From NCBI RefSeq assembly GCF_024692365.1, contig NZ_JAILMR010000129.1, positions 22,985 through 86,984 on the forward strand: a DNA stretch of 64,000 bases, given 5' to 3'. Source of the stretch: Ruminococcus sp. (GTDB lineage Bacteria > Bacillota > Clostridia > Oscillospirales > Ruminococcaceae). Within the stretch, counting starts at the first letter, position 1, and the number at the start of each line of letters is the position of its first letter. A program made the position numbers and the translations under genes. The notes under the pieces are model-generated. The model saw nothing but the letters and a program-made list of their open reading frames with translations. It did not search any database and was not told the origin of the DNA. This document shows positions 8,336 to 17,693 of the stretch, one piece after another.

Positions 8336-10426
8336 TTAGCTTACTATTTTTGTTGTATAACCATCATATTCTACAGTACAATTACCATTTATTCCTTTAG
8401 CTGATAAATCAGCACATACACCACAATCAATAGTAACGCCTTCATTAACATACAGCTTAAATGTTCTACCTGGATAAACGATGTTTGACCATTGTCCATA
8501 CCAATTATTCGAAGTACCATCCTTAGGTATTTCAGTAACACCATCAGCTTCCGTCAGCGTATAATTAGCTGGTGTCCCCCCAACTGGGCTCATATTCAAT
8601 GCATTCCATCCTGTGCCCTTTGGTTCTTGAAGAATATTTATTGTAACCTCATATGAACCTGGATGGGTGTTTTTATCGAAGACAGCCTTTGCTTTATAAA
8701 GCTCATCTGTAGTAAGACTAGAGAAAGGAACATCTTTAAGCTTGCCGATCTCATTATCATCCCAATCAGTGAGTATCCATTCAATGAAAGTTAATCCAGG
8801 CTTAGCTGCTTTTTTTACATCCTCGGTAGCAGCAGTAAATCTTGAATCTTTGATTAAGTCTTCATATGTAAGTTCTTTTAAATACTTTTCTTGATTGATA
8901 AAGAATAGAGTATCAAGATCATCACTATTATTCACTGTGTATACCAGCAAAATAGTATCCTTCTTCTCATAGATAGCGTAGTATGGTACACCTTTTGTAT
9001 ACTGCGCACCTTCAACAAACCAACCCCAACTCAAATCTGTAGCAGCTTTCGCAGGATCGGGATTATCCGGATCATATGAAGGCTTTGGAACAGTTTTTAA
9101 ATCTACGTCCTTATCTGTGTTCCAACCAACAAATGTATACATACCTTCTTTATCGCCAGTTCCCTTATAGCCGTATGTAAATGTTCCATCATCACCTTTA
9201 GAAGAATCGGGAGGATAGAAATCCTTAGTTCGCTTATATGCTTCAGCATAATTTATGTCTTTTCCATCATCGTCAAATTTGTCATAGAAAGTCATCGTAT
9301 CCGGAGCATCGTCGCGCGTTGTCGTTGAATATTTAGCTGTAAGAACAAGATTCGATGAGATACCAGTATTTTCATAAATTTTATAATCTTGATTATCCTC
9401 ATCCAGTATACCATCGCACTTCCATTTGATATGCTTTGTGGGGTCATAAGGATCAAGCTCCCAGTTCTGCGATCTATAGTTCTCAGCACTATTCCACATA
9501 TTTGTGATTTCACCTGGTGTAAGGTTAGCACCGGATTCTTTCTCAAATGAGGGTATTATCTCATCACCCGTAATATCATCGATCAAAGAAACAGTTACTT
9601 TTTCACCTTCAACATAATCTTTGGTATAGAAAATGTAGGTGTAATTACCTCTAAGCAGAAGTTCTTGATTACCTGATGCTCCTTCAGTAGCCTGTGCAAA
9701 CTTAGTATAATCGATCGCCTTTCCTTCGCCTGTAGCGGTATAGAAATCAGCTTTCATATTATTCTTTTTAAGATTTACGTTTACAAGCTCAAAATCACGA
9801 CTCTGATCATAGCCGAACTTGTCAAATACGTATGAACCGCCCTGCAATCTGGGTCTTGAAACTGTCATATCAATAGTTACACATTTACTGCCATTATCAA
9901 GTGAATTCAGTACAGCATCAAAATGACAGCCGTATTCACTGTACAGAGCCTCACCGCCCTGACCAATGCACTTCAGTCTATCTGTTTCAATAATTCCGGT
10001 TTCACTAGGAATATAAGCGTGCATTATACAGCCACGAGCCCCTTTTCTATGAGCAACAGTACCATTAGCATCATAATCATCAAATAACTGACCTCTGAAA
10101 TTGTTATTATCAATGATCATAACATCCGTAAACTTAGCGGAGGATGAAGGTCTGCCCGAACTACTCATTAGATAACCATTTTGAACTACAGGCATCCCCT
10201 GATAATTCTGAAGAACTAATACATTAGTGCAATACCTAAGTTCATCATCAACTGCGTCCATCAGCAACGAACCGATATCATTAGAATCAGCAAGAGACTG
10301 AGTCCTCTCATAGAACTTGTTCATAGGTCTGATCCAGTTGAGGATAGCACCCATGATCATAACCATGATGGTCGCAACAACTATCAACTCAACCAGGGTA
10401 AAACCTTTTTTATTTGTCTTTTTCAT
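8336..10426 (-). CDS. Giant PilW-like minor pilin with InlB-type repeat ectodomain
   Basis: Class III prepilin signal KKGFTLVELIVVATI with the expected Gly/Phe cleavage and Glu+5, then a hydrophobic helix, so it is a pilin-like protein processed by PilD. At 696 residues it is three to four times larger than usual minor pilins. After an N-terminal pilin-like domain (about 1-250), residues 250-620 contain several modules with aromatic signatures such as YTFVGWNTDKD and LTFIEWILTDW, ending in YAIYEKKD- or AKAVFDK-like strands. These resemble InlB B-repeats (Listeria-Bacteroides repeats) of surface adhesins. It is the last gene of the pilus operon. I infer a tip-located adhesin. The fold assignment of the repeats is by eye. 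Confidence 0.8.
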   Translation of the reverse strand: MKKTNKKGFTLVELIVVATIMVMIMGAILNWIRPMNKFYERTQSLADSNDIGSLLMDAVDDELRYCTNVLVLQNYQGMPVVQNGYLMSSSGRPSSSAKFTDVMIIDNNNFRGQLFDDYDANGTVAHRKGARGCIMHAYIPSETGIIETDRLKCIGQGGEALYSEYGCHFDAVLNSLDNGSKCVTIDMTVSRPRLQGGSYVFDKFGYDQSRDFELVNVNLKKNNMKADFYTATGEGKAIDYTKFAQATEGASGNQELLLRGNYTYIFYTKDYVEGEKVTVSLIDDITGDEIIPSFEKESGANLTPGEITNMWNSAENYRSQNWELDPYDPTKHIKWKCDGILDEDNQDYKIYENTGISSNLVLTAKYSTTTRDDAPDTMTFYDKFDDDGKDINYAEAYKRTKDFYPPDSSKGDDGTFTYGYKGTGDKEGMYTFVGWNTDKDVDLKTVPKPSYDPDNPDPAKAATDLSWGWFVEGAQYTKGVPYYAIYEKKDTILLVYTVNNSDDLDTLFFINQEKYLKELTYEDLIKDSRFTAATEDVKKAAKPGLTFIEWILTDWDDNEIGKLKDVPFSSLTTDELYKAKAVFDKNTHPGSYEVTINILQEPKGTGWNALNMSPVGGTPANYTLTEADGVTEIPKDGTSNNWYGQWSNIVYPGRTFKLYVNEGVTIDCGVCADLSAKGINGNCTVEYDGYTTKIVS

Positions 10427-10441
10427 TATTGCGCCACCCCC

Positions 10442-11218
10442 TTATTCCTCAATGGTATCGTTCTTATGATTATCATTGTATTCTGTCGCACTAATGAACT
10501 TACCGCCTTCATAGTAGATCGATACCATATTGTCTCCGCCATTTTTAATCGAGTGATTAAGCATACAATCTTCAGTTATGCCTGTAGTTTTTCCGGTGGT
10601 TTCCCCAGCCTTCGTTATCTTCAGACAACTAGCAAGGTCGGTTTCACTTCCCTCAAGCTGCTCAATACCGAACTTTAAATATCCACCATTAGGTGCCCAC
10701 TGGCGTGTTGGCAATTTTTGACCCATGGTAATGTTATGTTCGTTATCGAAAAATCTGAACCCACTGGTAGTCTCTATATTCCATGTTTTCAGGGTGGAAT
10801 CACAATTGTATATCGTTACCCAATACTCGTTTGCAGAAAGATTCAACTGTTCAGCTGCAGTGAAATAAGACAGATCGTAAACTTTATCCTTATCATCACC
10901 ATCAAGCTTGGCATAATATCCATAAACGTTCTTGTTTTCTATAACATCAGTTCCAAATTCAAAAGTCATTTGAAACTGATTTGTACCTGTTGTCATCGGA
11001 GAAACATTGGTATATTCGGGATCAAGAACTTTAGAAAAACTTGAGAAATGCTCAAGATTCGTGCTCTGGACATTAGTCTTTGTCATTCTGCCATTAGACT
11101 TAGCCTGTGCTTTCATACAAGCAGTTGCAGCCATTGTAAAACCTGTGGTAGCAATTGCGAATACTGCCATCGCTATAATGCATTCAACAAGAGTCATACC
11201 TTTTTTATTAGTTTTCAT
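10442..11218 (-). CDS. PilV-like minor pilin
   Basis: 258-residue protein with the class III prepilin motif KKGMTLVECIIAMAVFAI, where Met replaces Phe at +1, and a hydrophobic N-terminal helix. The rest is a compact ectodomain without recognised motifs. It sits 15 bases upstream of the giant PilW-like gene and 21 bases downstream of the PilX-like gene. The start follows GGAGGG at a normal distance. Minor pilins of this kind initiate pilus assembly. Confidence 0.82.
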   Translation of the reverse strand: MKTNKKGMTLVECIIAMAVFAIATTGFTMAATACMKAQAKSNGRMTKTNVQSTNLEHFSSFSKVLDPEYTNVSPMTTGTNQFQMTFEFGTDVIENKNVYGYYAKLDGDDKDKVYDLSYFTAAEQLNLSANEYWVTIYNCDSTLKTWNIETTSGFRFFDNEHNITMGQKLPTRQWAPNGGYLKFGIEQLEGSETDLASCLKITKAGETTGKTTGITEDCMLNHSIKNGGDNMVSIYYEGGKFISATEYNDNHKNDTIEE

Positions 11219-11239
11219 AATAAAAACCTCCCTCCTGCA

Positions 11240-13705
11240 TTAATATGCTGCATATTTTTTGAGTACGAAGCATTCTTCTGCATACTCTTCGCCTGAACCT
11301 TTGACAGTAGCAAGGACTGAATAAGGCGAAACTTCGTTATAAACGATGGTATTGCAGTTACCTGATACTTCATATTCGTTACAAATAAGGTTACCTATAA
11401 CAGCCAATGCATCACAATCGTTATTCATGTAATCAGGAGCGATCTTACACTGTCCACCCTTATTGGTTGACCAATATTTAGCTCTTGGCATATAGATACT
11501 AGCCTGTACCAAGTTGGTACACTCATCAAATTTGATAACAGTGCCCTCTGTAAACAGCATGATTATATTGTTTGATAGCAGCTGATATCCTCCAAGATCT
11601 TTATCTCCAGTAGGATTGAGGTATCCATCATTACCCTTCGCTGTTTCACTGCCCTTAAAAGCATCTGAATGCAGGAAAGATTCCAGATCCATAAGTACTA
11701 ACTGGGTTCTGAATGTAAAATTCGGCTTATCTACGAACGTGCTGTGCTCATAAGTAGATACTTCACCTGATGAACTATATTGATCATAAACAGTGCCAAC
11801 ACCGGAGTCACTTACAAAATAGCAAAAATGAGCATTAGGTTTTTCAGGGTCAGATGAATTTCTAACAAGTATAATATTATTATTTTGTGTATGACCTCCA
11901 TTCTTGAGGACAACAATAACATCACTCTTTGCTGCATCAACATCAATAAGGATCTTATCGTTTTCAAGATAATCGATGTAACATACACTTTTGTTTACTA
12001 TATAGTCTGGCTTGAAGATCGCTCCATTATCACTTCCGTCACCAATTACCTCTTTATAGGTACCGTCAGAATTTTTATTGCTGAAGTCTGGATCTTTAAC
12101 ATTCTTAACAGAAGATTTCAAAACGTTCTGTTTGCCATCTTCGCCAACTTCATACATTTCTTTATACATACCACTGATATTAGTTACATTACTATTATCC
12201 AGGCACAGCAGATGTTCAGGATAGTAATAGTAAGGAGTTTCAGTAAGCATGGGGAACTGAGGTCTATTTGCTCTGGCAATACCTGTCCAGTTTTCAACAA
12301 CTACATTATAATTACTATCAATTATAGTATTTTTTCCAGCAGGATCATCAACTGAGACACCATTAAAAGATCTTGAACCACTGTAAATATGAGGAACTTT
12401 TCCGTCAGCCTTTTTAGGTAACAGATGGATCGTTATATTAACTCCAGACTGATTGAACTGACCGGTTGTTGGACCATCAATATAAAGGTCACCTTCCAGG
12501 TATATGTCTCCATAGAATTTATTATTGATACCAGTAACTACCATATCACCATTGAACGCAGGACTAGAGTTATATACGTAAATATTTCCACGGAAATTGT
12601 TATCCTGTCCCTGACCCCATACAGTGTTGCCATTTGAATCTTTTGTCATAGCTTTCCAATACTCATTTTTATCAGGATTGGTTTCAGCCATAGCATCTAT
12701 CATATTGCTGTCAAACTTGCTTTCACCGCCGATGTAGAGATAAGAAGTATAAACATCAACAGCATAATCTGTTTTTACTCCAAAGTCAACATTATTACCG
12801 CCAACAACAAGAGCTTCAGCTACATTTACATAGTTGAAATTGAACGCCGGTAACTGAGGATTAAGACTATCATCATATATTTCCTTTGAATGTGAGGGAT
12901 CAAAATGAGGCTGGTTTGCTTGTACCATAAGAGATCTCGATACGTTGAGCACACAACCCTTTGAATCATCTACGCCGGCATAGTAGTAGGGATTACTTTT
13001 GAAGTAATTCTGGTTCTGAATAGACAATGAACCATTGATATCAGTATCACCGTAGATCTTGTTCTGGTTAGTATTGAACTTATATGGTGTGTTATACTTA
13101 TCTGAATCCTTATCGGTCGCACCAGCTGAACCATACACCTGAATGTTATTAAATCTGTCACTGATACCACCTGTGGTACCGATGATTTCCAGTGCCTTAG
13201 GAGTATAAGTGTGCTCTCTGAGAGGCTCACAAGCAAGGTATGCTACAACCTGCTTTTCCTGGCCAAGATAAGAGCCTGTAGCAATAGCCTTCAAATAATT
13301 GTAGTTTCCGTCAATAACCGGTTCAACTTTTAATGTACAATTTGCATTATTCCATCTGGGCTGAGATTTTCCAACTCTCTCTTTACCATGGACAAGACTT
13401 TCGATTTTAACTTCAGTTTCACCAGCTTTAGCAATTCGCTTCATCTGATTGATCTTCTCCATGATCTCTGCTTGTGTGTATGTCGCGTTAGTCTGTCTTG
13501 AACCCGTTGTCTCTGCTACAAATGCTTTCAGACACGATGATGCAACATAGTACGCCTGTTTTTTGCGGTACTCTTTGTTTGTCCTGGCTGTTGTGTGTGC
13601 TACCAATTGAGTAGCCGCTATGATTATAACGACCATCATAACTGATACCACAGTTACTGTTGCCAAGACAGCGCCTTTGCGCTGTGACTTGAACTTAGTT
13701 TTCAT
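11240..13705 (-). CDS. Giant PilX-like pilus-associated protein
   Basis: About 821 residues, starting at the ATG at 13703-13705 behind AAAGGTGG. The N-terminus (MKTKFKSQRKGAVLATVTV...) is a short basic leader followed by a hydrophobic helix and HTTARTNKEYRKKQAYYVASS, as in PilX N-terminal domains. The large remainder is rich in Asn, Asp, Tyr and Gly. Segments such as NKIYGDTDINGSLSI, NNKFYGDIYLEGDLYIDG and NNFRGNIYVYNSS recur with a spacing that suggests a beta-solenoid. Typical PilX proteins are under 250 residues, so the ectodomain is an addition. Position in the pilus operon suggests display on, or at the tip of, the pilus. A catalytic function is not apparent. Confidence 0.75.
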   Translation of the reverse strand: MKTKFKSQRKGAVLATVTVVSVMMVVIIIAATQLVAHTTARTNKEYRKKQAYYVASSCLKAFVAETTGSRQTNATYTQAEIMEKINQMKRIAKAGETEVKIESLVHGKERVGKSQPRWNNANCTLKVEPVIDGNYNYLKAIATGSYLGQEKQVVAYLACEPLREHTYTPKALEIIGTTGGISDRFNNIQVYGSAGATDKDSDKYNTPYKFNTNQNKIYGDTDINGSLSIQNQNYFKSNPYYYAGVDDSKGCVLNVSRSLMVQANQPHFDPSHSKEIYDDSLNPQLPAFNFNYVNVAEALVVGGNNVDFGVKTDYAVDVYTSYLYIGGESKFDSNMIDAMAETNPDKNEYWKAMTKDSNGNTVWGQGQDNNFRGNIYVYNSSPAFNGDMVVTGINNKFYGDIYLEGDLYIDGPTTGQFNQSGVNITIHLLPKKADGKVPHIYSGSRSFNGVSVDDPAGKNTIIDSNYNVVVENWTGIARANRPQFPMLTETPYYYYPEHLLCLDNSNVTNISGMYKEMYEVGEDGKQNVLKSSVKNVKDPDFSNKNSDGTYKEVIGDGSDNGAIFKPDYIVNKSVCYIDYLENDKILIDVDAAKSDVIVVLKNGGHTQNNNIILVRNSSDPEKPNAHFCYFVSDSGVGTVYDQYSSSGEVSTYEHSTFVDKPNFTFRTQLVLMDLESFLHSDAFKGSETAKGNDGYLNPTGDKDLGGYQLLSNNIIMLFTEGTVIKFDECTNLVQASIYMPRAKYWSTNKGGQCKIAPDYMNNDCDALAVIGNLICNEYEVSGNCNTIVYNEVSPYSVLATVKGSGEEYAEECFVLKKYAAY

Positions 13706-13788
13706 AATTACCACCTTTCATTCTTTTGGTTTCCCGACTTTGTGTGAAATGATCAAAATAAAATTTTTAATCATTTTTTATAGCACGA

Positions 13789-13818
13789 TTTGGCAGGCGG
13801 ATAATTCCGCCCACCAAA
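13789..13818 (-). promoter_or_regulatory. Intraoperon hairpin between pilO and the PilX-like gene
   Basis: Imperfect inverted repeat TTTGGCAGGCGG / CCGCCCACCAAA in the 131-base gap inside the pilus operon. No T-run follows directly; an AT-rich stretch with TGCTATAAAA follows. It could be a processing or attenuation hairpin that sets a lower or separate level for the pilin-like genes, or part of a secondary promoter. Confidence 0.4.
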
Positions 13819-13836
13819 CGCTATAAACTAAATTAA

Positions 13837-14616
13837 TTATACATTAGGTTCAGGCAGTGTTTTAACTACATAAATAGTCAAAGTCATTGAACCTTCAACA
13901 TCTGTATCAGACGTTTTAACTGAAGATTTTCCATCTTTATCCTCAGTAGCAGGCTTACCATCCTTATCTGTTTCAGCAGCAAACTTATAGTCAACACTTG
14001 TAACTACCATTGTTTTTTGCTTAGCAGTTTTCTGCAGCTTATCGCAGAACTTCTCAACCTCTTCAAGTTCACCCTTATAAGGAATAGTAACCTCATAAAT
14101 ACCTATCGAAGCAGGAGCTGCAACAGCCTCACCTTTCGCGCCGGCCTCAGCATCTGCATTTTCAGGAGTTACAGGAGTAGCATCTTTACCAGTCTCATCA
14201 ATATAATTCTGAACTTCTGTATCCATTTCAGTAGAAGGCCTTGAACTTGTAAACGAATAAGGATTGAGTGTAGTAACTATGTAATCTGTAGTCGTCAGAG
14301 CAGAGTTCTCAATCTCATTCTCATCCAGAAGATCATCAACTTCCTGAGAAACAACCTGTGTTTCCTGTATTGAATAGAAACTTGCTGTCATATCGCTTAC
14401 TTCAGCATAAGCAGCTTTTATCCTCTCTGGAAGGTTTTCATCCGCTTTATTTCTGTCTTTCAAATCTGAAAGAGTAGCCTTTGCATCATCAAGTGCAGCC
14501 TGAGAATCCTGAAGTCTTTCGATAGCGGGCTTTATAAAGAGCATTACACCTGCTACCCATACCAGAATTACTATAACTGCTGTAAGTAAGATCCTATCAC
14601 GATAATTAAGTTTCAT
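13837..14616 (-). CDS. pilO: PilO-like pilus alignment protein
   Basis: 259 residues: a short cytoplasmic N-terminus, one membrane helix (about 10-29, LLTAVIVILVWVAGVMLFI), a coiled coil (about 35-70) and a ferredoxin-like C-terminal domain interrupted by a low-complexity Ala/Glu/Asp insertion. This architecture matches PilO, which bridges the inner PilM/PilN platform and the pilus. It begins four bases after the stop of the fused pilM-pilN gene, so the two are probably translationally linked. Confidence 0.75.
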   Translation of the reverse strand: MKLNYRDRILLTAVIVILVWVAGVMLFIKPAIERLQDSQAALDDAKATLSDLKDRNKADENLPERIKAAYAEVSDMTASFYSIQETQVVSQEVDDLLDENEIENSALTTTDYIVTTLNPYSFTSSRPSTEMDTEVQNYIDETGKDATPVTPENADAEAGAKGEAVAAPASIGIYEVTIPYKGELEEVEKFCDKLQKTAKQKTMVVTSVDYKFAAETDKDGKPATEDKDGKSSVKTSDTDVEGSMTLTIYVVKTLPEPNV

Positions 14617-14619
14617 CGA

Positions 14620-16101
14620 TTAAGCACCCTCCTTCTCTAAATAAATAGTCAGACCATTGATTTTAACGGGATCATCTTCTTCGCCCGTACCGTTGTAACC
14701 CTGATACAGAACATATGCAGAGAAATCAAGATCTCTCAGATCATCCACCAGTTTCTTAACGTCTTCCTGTTTTTCAACAGTTATCGTATTGATGGTTACG
14801 GTACCACCCATAAGATCAAAAGACATACCATCGTGTTCAGCCTTATGATCTTCAAGAACTTTCTGTATTTTATCAAACTTATCCTTCTTCATTATAGGAA
14901 GGGTATCGATATCCAGCTGTATAGTCTGAACATAGTTCTTATACTTGTTGATTATTTCCAATCTATTATGGAGGAGCTGATTCTTAGCCTTGATCTCTTC
15001 CTCAGCCTCTATCTGCTTATCGACTTTTGCTTTATCGTTATCGATTGAACTTGCCTTCAGAGAAATGAATCCATAAACAGCAGCGATCAATATAGCGGAA
15101 GCAGCAGACAGAATGCCAGCGGTAGTCAGCATTGAACTGAGACCAGCGGAAGAATCCTTGCTACCGGAGTGATCAACTTCCAGAAGATTAATTCTCTCGG
15201 TCTGCTTGTTTCTTCTGTACAGTGCACCGATAGCATTAGCAAATACGGTGAACTCGAAGTTCTCATAACCTGTTATCTGAGAAGGTGTGCCCAAAACGGA
15301 AGCTCTTATCTCCAGACCATCCAGAGCATCAACGATCTTCTTGTAGTCTTCAATGAAACCGTAAAGGATAACATTTGACAGACCATTGCCGCCTCTTGCC
15401 TTGTTGAACTGCTCCATTCTGAATATATTCTCGTTCAGAGCTTCCAGAACATAGTCATCAGCATCGTACTCATCAGGAGAGATCGGTACGTATCTCGCGA
15501 AAGCCATCTGACCGTTCTCGAACAATGTCAGACCCAAGAAGTTGCTGTCAAGCTGACAAACCAGCAGAGGCATCTTATCAGCATTTGACTTATCACTCAA
15601 AACAATTCTGGAGATAGAATTACAGCCGATATTTACGGATCTGAGATTGATGTTCATTACAGCGAAGAGCTTTCTGAAACCTTCAACTATCGAAATGGGG
15701 CAGGCAGTTGCCAGTACTTTCAGCGATCCGGGATTCTGTTCACCCGCTTCACCTACAACTGTATAGGATATAGCATACTCATTGGAGATACCCATTTCCT
15801 GGCTCATGTGGTTCTGTACCATCTGCAGGAACTCGTTGCCCTTAGCCTTAGGAACTATAAGTTCCTTGAAAACAATGTTACTGGACGAGAATGTTACAAC
15901 TGCGTCCTTATCCATCATCTGCTCTTTTCTCAGTGTTGTGAGCAGCAGTTCTGACAGACCAGAAAGCTGGATAACTTCACCGTTAACGATCATGTCCGCG
16001 GGTACCTGTACAGATACCGAGTTGTCGATGCGGATCTTGTTGGCCGTGTTATCACCTTTTACGATATTGATCTGCCTATCAGAAAAATCGAATGATAGCA
16101 T
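14620..16101 (-). CDS. pilMN: Fused PilM-PilN pilus platform protein
   Basis: 493 residues. Residues 1-310 have the actin-like PilM layout, starting MLSFDFSDRQINIVKG and continuing through MPLLVCQLDSNFLGLTLF, the phosphate-loop-like strands. A membrane helix (about 325-350, TTAGILSAASAILIAAVYGF) is followed by a coiled coil and a small alpha/beta domain typical of PilN. In most species pilM and pilN are separate genes whose products bind through the PilN cytoplasmic tail; here they form one chain. It lies between pilC and pilO. No internal stop or start suggests a sequencing artefact. Confidence 0.75.
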   Translation of the reverse strand: MLSFDFSDRQINIVKGDNTANKIRIDNSVSVQVPADMIVNGEVIQLSGLSELLLTTLRKEQMMDKDAVVTFSSSNIVFKELIVPKAKGNEFLQMVQNHMSQEMGISNEYAISYTVVGEAGEQNPGSLKVLATACPISIVEGFRKLFAVMNINLRSVNIGCNSISRIVLSDKSNADKMPLLVCQLDSNFLGLTLFENGQMAFARYVPISPDEYDADDYVLEALNENIFRMEQFNKARGGNGLSNVILYGFIEDYKKIVDALDGLEIRASVLGTPSQITGYENFEFTVFANAIGALYRRNKQTERINLLEVDHSGSKDSSAGLSSMLTTAGILSAASAILIAAVYGFISLKASSIDNDKAKVDKQIEAEEEIKAKNQLLHNRLEIINKYKNYVQTIQLDIDTLPIMKKDKFDKIQKVLEDHKAEHDGMSFDLMGGTVTINTITVEKQEDVKKLVDDLRDLDFSAYVLYQGYNGTGEEDDPVKINGLTIYLEKEGA

Positions 16102-16198
16102 TTATTCCTTCACCTCAATATAAAAATTTTTTTATTATGTATTTGCCTTCTTTCGCAGACGGCAATGATATGTGCGAGACTTGTCATCCAGCAACATA

Positions 16199-17395
16199 TT
16201 ATTCGTTTTCCATTTCCGAAATACCACCGTAAAGCATAGGGAATACAGCAGCAAGTACGAGACCTATACCAACACCGAGGATGATGATCATCAAAGGTTC
16301 CATCAATCCAACGAGTCGTGTTACTGCTGAATCGGCTTCTTCTTCGTAGAAGTCTGCAGTCTTTTCAAGGATATCATCCAGCGCGCCGGATTCTTCGCCA
16401 ACGTAGATGATGGAGCAGAACATACCTTCAAATATCTCTGTCTTGGAAAGAGCAGTAGATACGGGAGAACCCTGTTTTACTTCGTCTACGACCTGAATGA
16501 ACATCTTGTCAACATATGTATTGTTAAGTATTCTCGAAGATCTTTCAAGGCAGTCAACCATCGGGATACCGCTGGAGTAAAGAGAAGAAAGAGTTCTTGA
16601 GAAACGGCCTTCTGCTATCTTTACCATCAGAGGTCCGATAAGTGGCATCTTTAATTTCGCATAGTCGAATTTCAGTTTTACCGATTCGACTTTCAATGCA
16701 TATACTATAACGCCTATCAGTATAACTACACCTATCAGCAGAGCGTACCACTTTTGGATAATGAAGTCACTGAATCCGAACAAAGCTTTCTGCAGAGCAT
16801 TCATCTTATCTTCAGGCATCATACTCTTGAATATAGGCAGGATCTTTATACTCATAAGAATAACAACTGCGATAACCAGTACGAGCAGAACGATAGGATA
16901 AACCAAAGCGCCCTTGATCTTGTTGTTCAGCTTGTTAGTGTTTGCGTAGTATTCCTGCAATCTTTTCATGGTTATATCGAGCGAACCTGAAATCTCGCCT
17001 GCATCAACCATTGATATAAAGAAGTCAGGGAAACATCCGCGCTTTGCTTCGAGGGCTCCCGAAAAGCTTTCGCCCTTCTGAACTTCCTCATAAACCTGCT
17101 TCCAGACTTCCTTAGCACCCTTGTTTTCTTCCTCTTTATAAAGGATATCGAGGGCTTTTACGATCGTCAGTCCGGACGACATCATCGCGGACAGCTGTCG
17201 GCAGCAGTACGCCAGCTCAGCCGTATTGAACCTGTGAGCGGTCTTTTTGCCTCCGCCCAAAGCTTCGCCATAGCTTACACAGAACAGACCCTGCTCATAT
17301 ATCTTTTCAAGCAGTTCCTGCTCACTGTCAGCTTCGTAGGTACCTTTGATGGTCTTACCCGTGGTATCCTTAGCGACGTAGCTATAATTTTTCAT
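16199..17395 (-). CDS. pilC: Type IV pilus inner membrane platform protein PilC
   Basis: 398 residues, the standard PilC/GspF length. Two cytoplasmic helical-bundle domains (about 60-180 and 260-380) each contain the family signature (SGLTIVKALDIL and SGIPMVDCLERSS, then GEISGSLD and GEESGALDDILEK). Three membrane helices are visible near 160-190, 210-235 and at the C-terminus. PilC is the rotor through which PilB and PilT act. It is the first gene of the minus-strand operon, starts at an ATG behind GGAGGTG, and has a promoter about 105 bases upstream. Confidence 0.92.
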   Translation of the reverse strand: MKNYSYVAKDTTGKTIKGTYEADSEQELLEKIYEQGLFCVSYGEALGGGKKTAHRFNTAELAYCCRQLSAMMSSGLTIVKALDILYKEEENKGAKEVWKQVYEEVQKGESFSGALEAKRGCFPDFFISMVDAGEISGSLDITMKRLQEYYANTNKLNNKIKGALVYPIVLLVLVIAVVILMSIKILPIFKSMMPEDKMNALQKALFGFSDFIIQKWYALLIGVVILIGVIVYALKVESVKLKFDYAKLKMPLIGPLMVKIAEGRFSRTLSSLYSSGIPMVDCLERSSRILNNTYVDKMFIQVVDEVKQGSPVSTALSKTEIFEGMFCSIIYVGEESGALDDILEKTADFYEEEADSAVTRLVGLMEPLMIIILGVGIGLVLAAVFPMLYGGISEMENE

Positions 17396-17500
17396 ATTGT
17401 AGATACACCTCCACCATTTTAATGCTTCACAGCTTATGCCGTCTGACTCAGCAGTGCATCAAAACACAACAAGGCAAAAACTACAAAACATATTTTTATC

Positions 17501-17529
17501 ATTATATCATTTTTTTGATTTTTTTACAA
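17501..17529 (-). promoter_or_regulatory. Promoter of the pilC-pilMN-pilO-pilin operon
   Basis: On the minus strand, TTGTAA, a 17-base spacer and TATAAT, in an AT-rich 298-base gap (17396-17693). Nothing else is evident in that gap apart from a possible weak terminator area for the gene at 17694. Confidence 0.65.
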
Positions 17530-17693
17530 GTCAAAATACCGATTTTTTTGCAATTTTATTCACAAAATACTAATGTTATTTTTGGTTAATACTCACTATA
17601 AAGATACATTTTTTAACCATTTAACAAATTTATAAAGCTTGCAGAGAATTTTTTTGTACTCGTTTATTCTTCTAACCAAACATCAGATGAGAG

